The position numbers were made by a program, and so were the translations under genes. Shown in pieces: positions 5,760 through 7,159 of a stretch of DNA of 7,159 nt; positions within the stretch are counted from its first letter, which is position 1, and each line of letters opens with the position of its first letter. This DNA comes from Chlamydiota bacterium (GTDB taxonomy: Bacteria > Chlamydiota > Chlamydiia > Chlamydiales > Rhabdochlamydiaceae): the NCBI GenBank assembly GCA_013041585.1, contig JABEVM010000058.1, positions 1 to 7,159 of the forward strand. The letters run 5' to 3'. Under the pieces are notes generated by a model. The model saw nothing but the letters and a program-made list of their open reading frames with translations, had not been told where the DNA came from and searched no databases.

Positions 5760-7159
5760 CTATCTTGATGATGAATCAAAACAGTTAGGATTTTTCTCTA
5801 AAAATTGCATTACTTCTTCAAGAGTAAATTGCTTGCTTGGGTCTGCTTGTAGCATTTTCCAAACGAGATAAGAGAAGGATTTTTCATCATTTGGCTTAGG
5901 GAAAACTTCTTGTCCATTTGCGTATTTAGCAAGATTTTTATAAACTTGAGTTGGTCCTTTGTCTGCCCATGGAAGTCCTGATTTTTCATCTGACATGATT
6001 TGGTAAAATACAACTCCTAAAGCCCAAATATCTACGGTTTCATCAACCATATAATTTGAATCTTTGTCTCGATGTAGATTATTAAGGGCAACCTTTGGGT
6101 GCATATAGAGCGGTGTTGAATACATTTTCCTACGACGCTTCGTTTCTGTTTTATCATTTGCAACTCCAAAATCGGCGATAATCGGAATGAATTCTTCTTT
6201 TACAGTCTTAATAAAAATATTAAGACGCTTAATGTCACGGTGGATAGATCCTTTACTATGAATTTCTTGAAGAGCTCGAACTAGATCTTGTAAAAATTTT
6301 ATTTTCTTGTCTGAAGGGAATTTAGCAAAATCAAGATGCGACATATCACCAAAATTACAATACTCTGTGATCAAGCCGAATTTCTCTACACCCTTTTTTG
6401 AGGTGTATTTGTCCTTAGCAAGCAATTGTAGTACATTAGGTGTGCCTTTGAATTTTTCTAAATGGCGGATCTCATTTTCATATTCCTTTTTGTCAGTAAA
6501 GCTAGTGTAAGTGGCAAATTTTCCTTCAGTGAGTTCGAAACAGAATTTGACTTCTTTATAACAGCCTTTTCCTACTCTTGTGTCTGTTTTTTTATTTAAA
6601 ATAATAAAAAGTTTTCCTTCAGGGGTAATGATGAGTGTTCTTGCTAATCCGGAATTTTTGGGTTGGATACGAATACATGTATTCTCAAGCTGCGCTTCTT
6701 GAACAAGTCTGGTGCCATACGATTTCCAATAATCTAAAATACAATTACGTTCTTCAAGGTTTAGATGTCGAACTTTAGTTAAATCTGCTGAAATTTTAAC
6801 TTCCGGTATGGTTCTTGCGATAAAGGTTGATAAAAAGTTTGCTGAATTGCTAACTGCCTGTGTGATTTGATTTTCATTCACCCCAGCATTGTGTAAACGT
6901 TTGATTAAACTGTTCTTATTGACTAAGACTTCTTTAGTTTCAGCCCCTTCAGATTCTTTATAAGAAATGGTTGTCCAGCGATAGTCTCCTAAGGTCAGAA
7001 AATGGATCGCTTTCTCCCAAAGTGTTGTTGGAATGTTTTTAGTTGCAATATGGCATGTTTGAATATCTAAGTTACTAATTACTAACCTTGAACAAGAGCT
7101 TCCGCTACTATTATTAATGTAGGCAGCTTGTTTGTTATCATGTACTTTAGCTATTAATG
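5760..7159 (-). CDS. Eukaryotic-type Ser/Thr protein kinase, N-terminus cut by window
   Basis: The frame is open from the window edge to TAG 5760-5762, giving 465 complete codons, so the true start lies beyond 7159. Numbering below takes the internal GTG at 6881 as residue 1. The kinase domain spans about 100-362. It has a glycine loop GKGCYKEV (104-111), alpha-C Glu137 in NEIRHL, catalytic loop HRDIKRLN (214-221), DFG at 237-239, and DIWALG at 284-289. The lysine expected in beta-3 is replaced by Tyr125 (FATY), and Lys109 in the glycine loop may take over, as in WNK kinases. The APE motif reads HPK (261-263), and the usual Arg of subdomain XI is Gln351. The activation segment carries RRRK (249-252). 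Before the kinase domain lie at least about 190 residues that I do not recognise, without a visible signal peptide or membrane span. G+C is clearly lower than in the neighbouring genes. A regulatory kinase or a secreted host-directed effector are both possible; substrates are unknown. Confidence 0.9.
   Translation of the reverse strand, partial: LIAKVHDNKQAAYINNSSGSSCSRLVISNLDIQTCHIATKNIPTTLWEKAIHFLTLGDYRWTTISYKESEGAETKEVLVNKNSLIKRLHNAGVNENQITQAVSNSANFLSTFIARTIPEVKISADLTKVRHLNLEERNCILDYWKSYGTRLVQEAQLENTCIRIQPKNSGLARTLIITPEGKLFIILNKKTDTRVGKGCYKEVKFCFELTEGKFATYTSFTDKKEYENEIRHLEKFKGTPNVLQLLAKDKYTSKKGVEKFGLITEYCNFGDMSHLDFAKFPSDKKIKFLQDLVRALQEIHSKGSIHRDIKRLNIFIKTVKEEFIPIIADFGVANDKTETKRRRKMYSTPLYMHPKVALNNLHRDKDSNYMVDETVDIWALGVVFYQIMSDEKSGLPWADKGPTQVYKNLAKYANGQEVFPKPNDEKSFSYLVWKMLQADPSKQFTLEEVMQFLEKNPNCFDSSSR

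Noticed and set aside
6307..6510. Plus-strand 67-codon frame opposite the kinase
   Set aside because: It lies fully within the kinase domain coding region and has no independent support.
1..7159. CRISPR arrays, tRNA or rRNA genes, insertion sequences
   Set aside because: I saw no regularly spaced repeats, tRNA-like cloverleaf arms, rRNA motifs, transposase domains or terminal inverted repeats.

Overview
The window looks like part of a chromosome from the phylum Chlamydiae, most likely an environmental (Parachlamydiales-type) lineage. This is inferred from three things: an mlaE-mlaF-mlaD lipid-transport operon without mlaC or mlaB, an MlaD with the long helical tail seen in many non-proteobacterial MCE proteins, and an AT-rich eukaryotic-type protein kinase next to it. 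No single feature proves the phylum, and a database search would be needed to fix the genus.

Layout. Positions 40-2181 (+) hold one large gene for a 713-residue, mostly helical, charged and phenylalanine-rich cytoplasmic-looking protein that I do not recognise. It converges on, and overlaps by 4 bp, the end of a four-gene minus-strand operon read from 5539 down to 2178: mlaE (permease), mlaF (ATPase), mlaD (MCE substrate-binding protein) and algH/yqgE (UPF0301). The three mla genes are joined by ATGA overlaps, and algH starts one base after the mlaD stop. A good sigma70-type promoter (TTGACC, 17 bp, TACAAT, positions 5577-5605) drives the operon. It lies inside the longest possible mlaE reading frame, so it argues for the ATG at 5539 as the mlaE start.

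After an AT-rich gap of about 150 bp (5606-5759), the rest of the window (5760-7159, minus strand) is the 3' part of a Ser/Thr protein-kinase gene. The frame stays open to the window edge, so the N-terminus is missing. A GTG at 6881 is only an internal codon. The kinase keeps HRD, DFG and the alpha-C glutamate. It has lost the usual beta-3 lysine and carries a lysine in the glycine loop at the position used by eukaryotic WNK kinases. It has also lost both partners of the APE-Glu/Arg salt bridge.

How the genes work together. MlaE, MlaF and MlaD should form an inner-membrane ABC complex that moves phospholipid between the inner and outer membranes; the long MlaD tail may replace the missing shuttle MlaC. 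AlgH is co-transcribed but its function is not established. The kinase has clearly lower G+C (about 28-35% in sampled lines against about 45-52% in the other genes) and is probably a separate, recently acquired or fast-evolving unit, perhaps a host-directed effector (inference).
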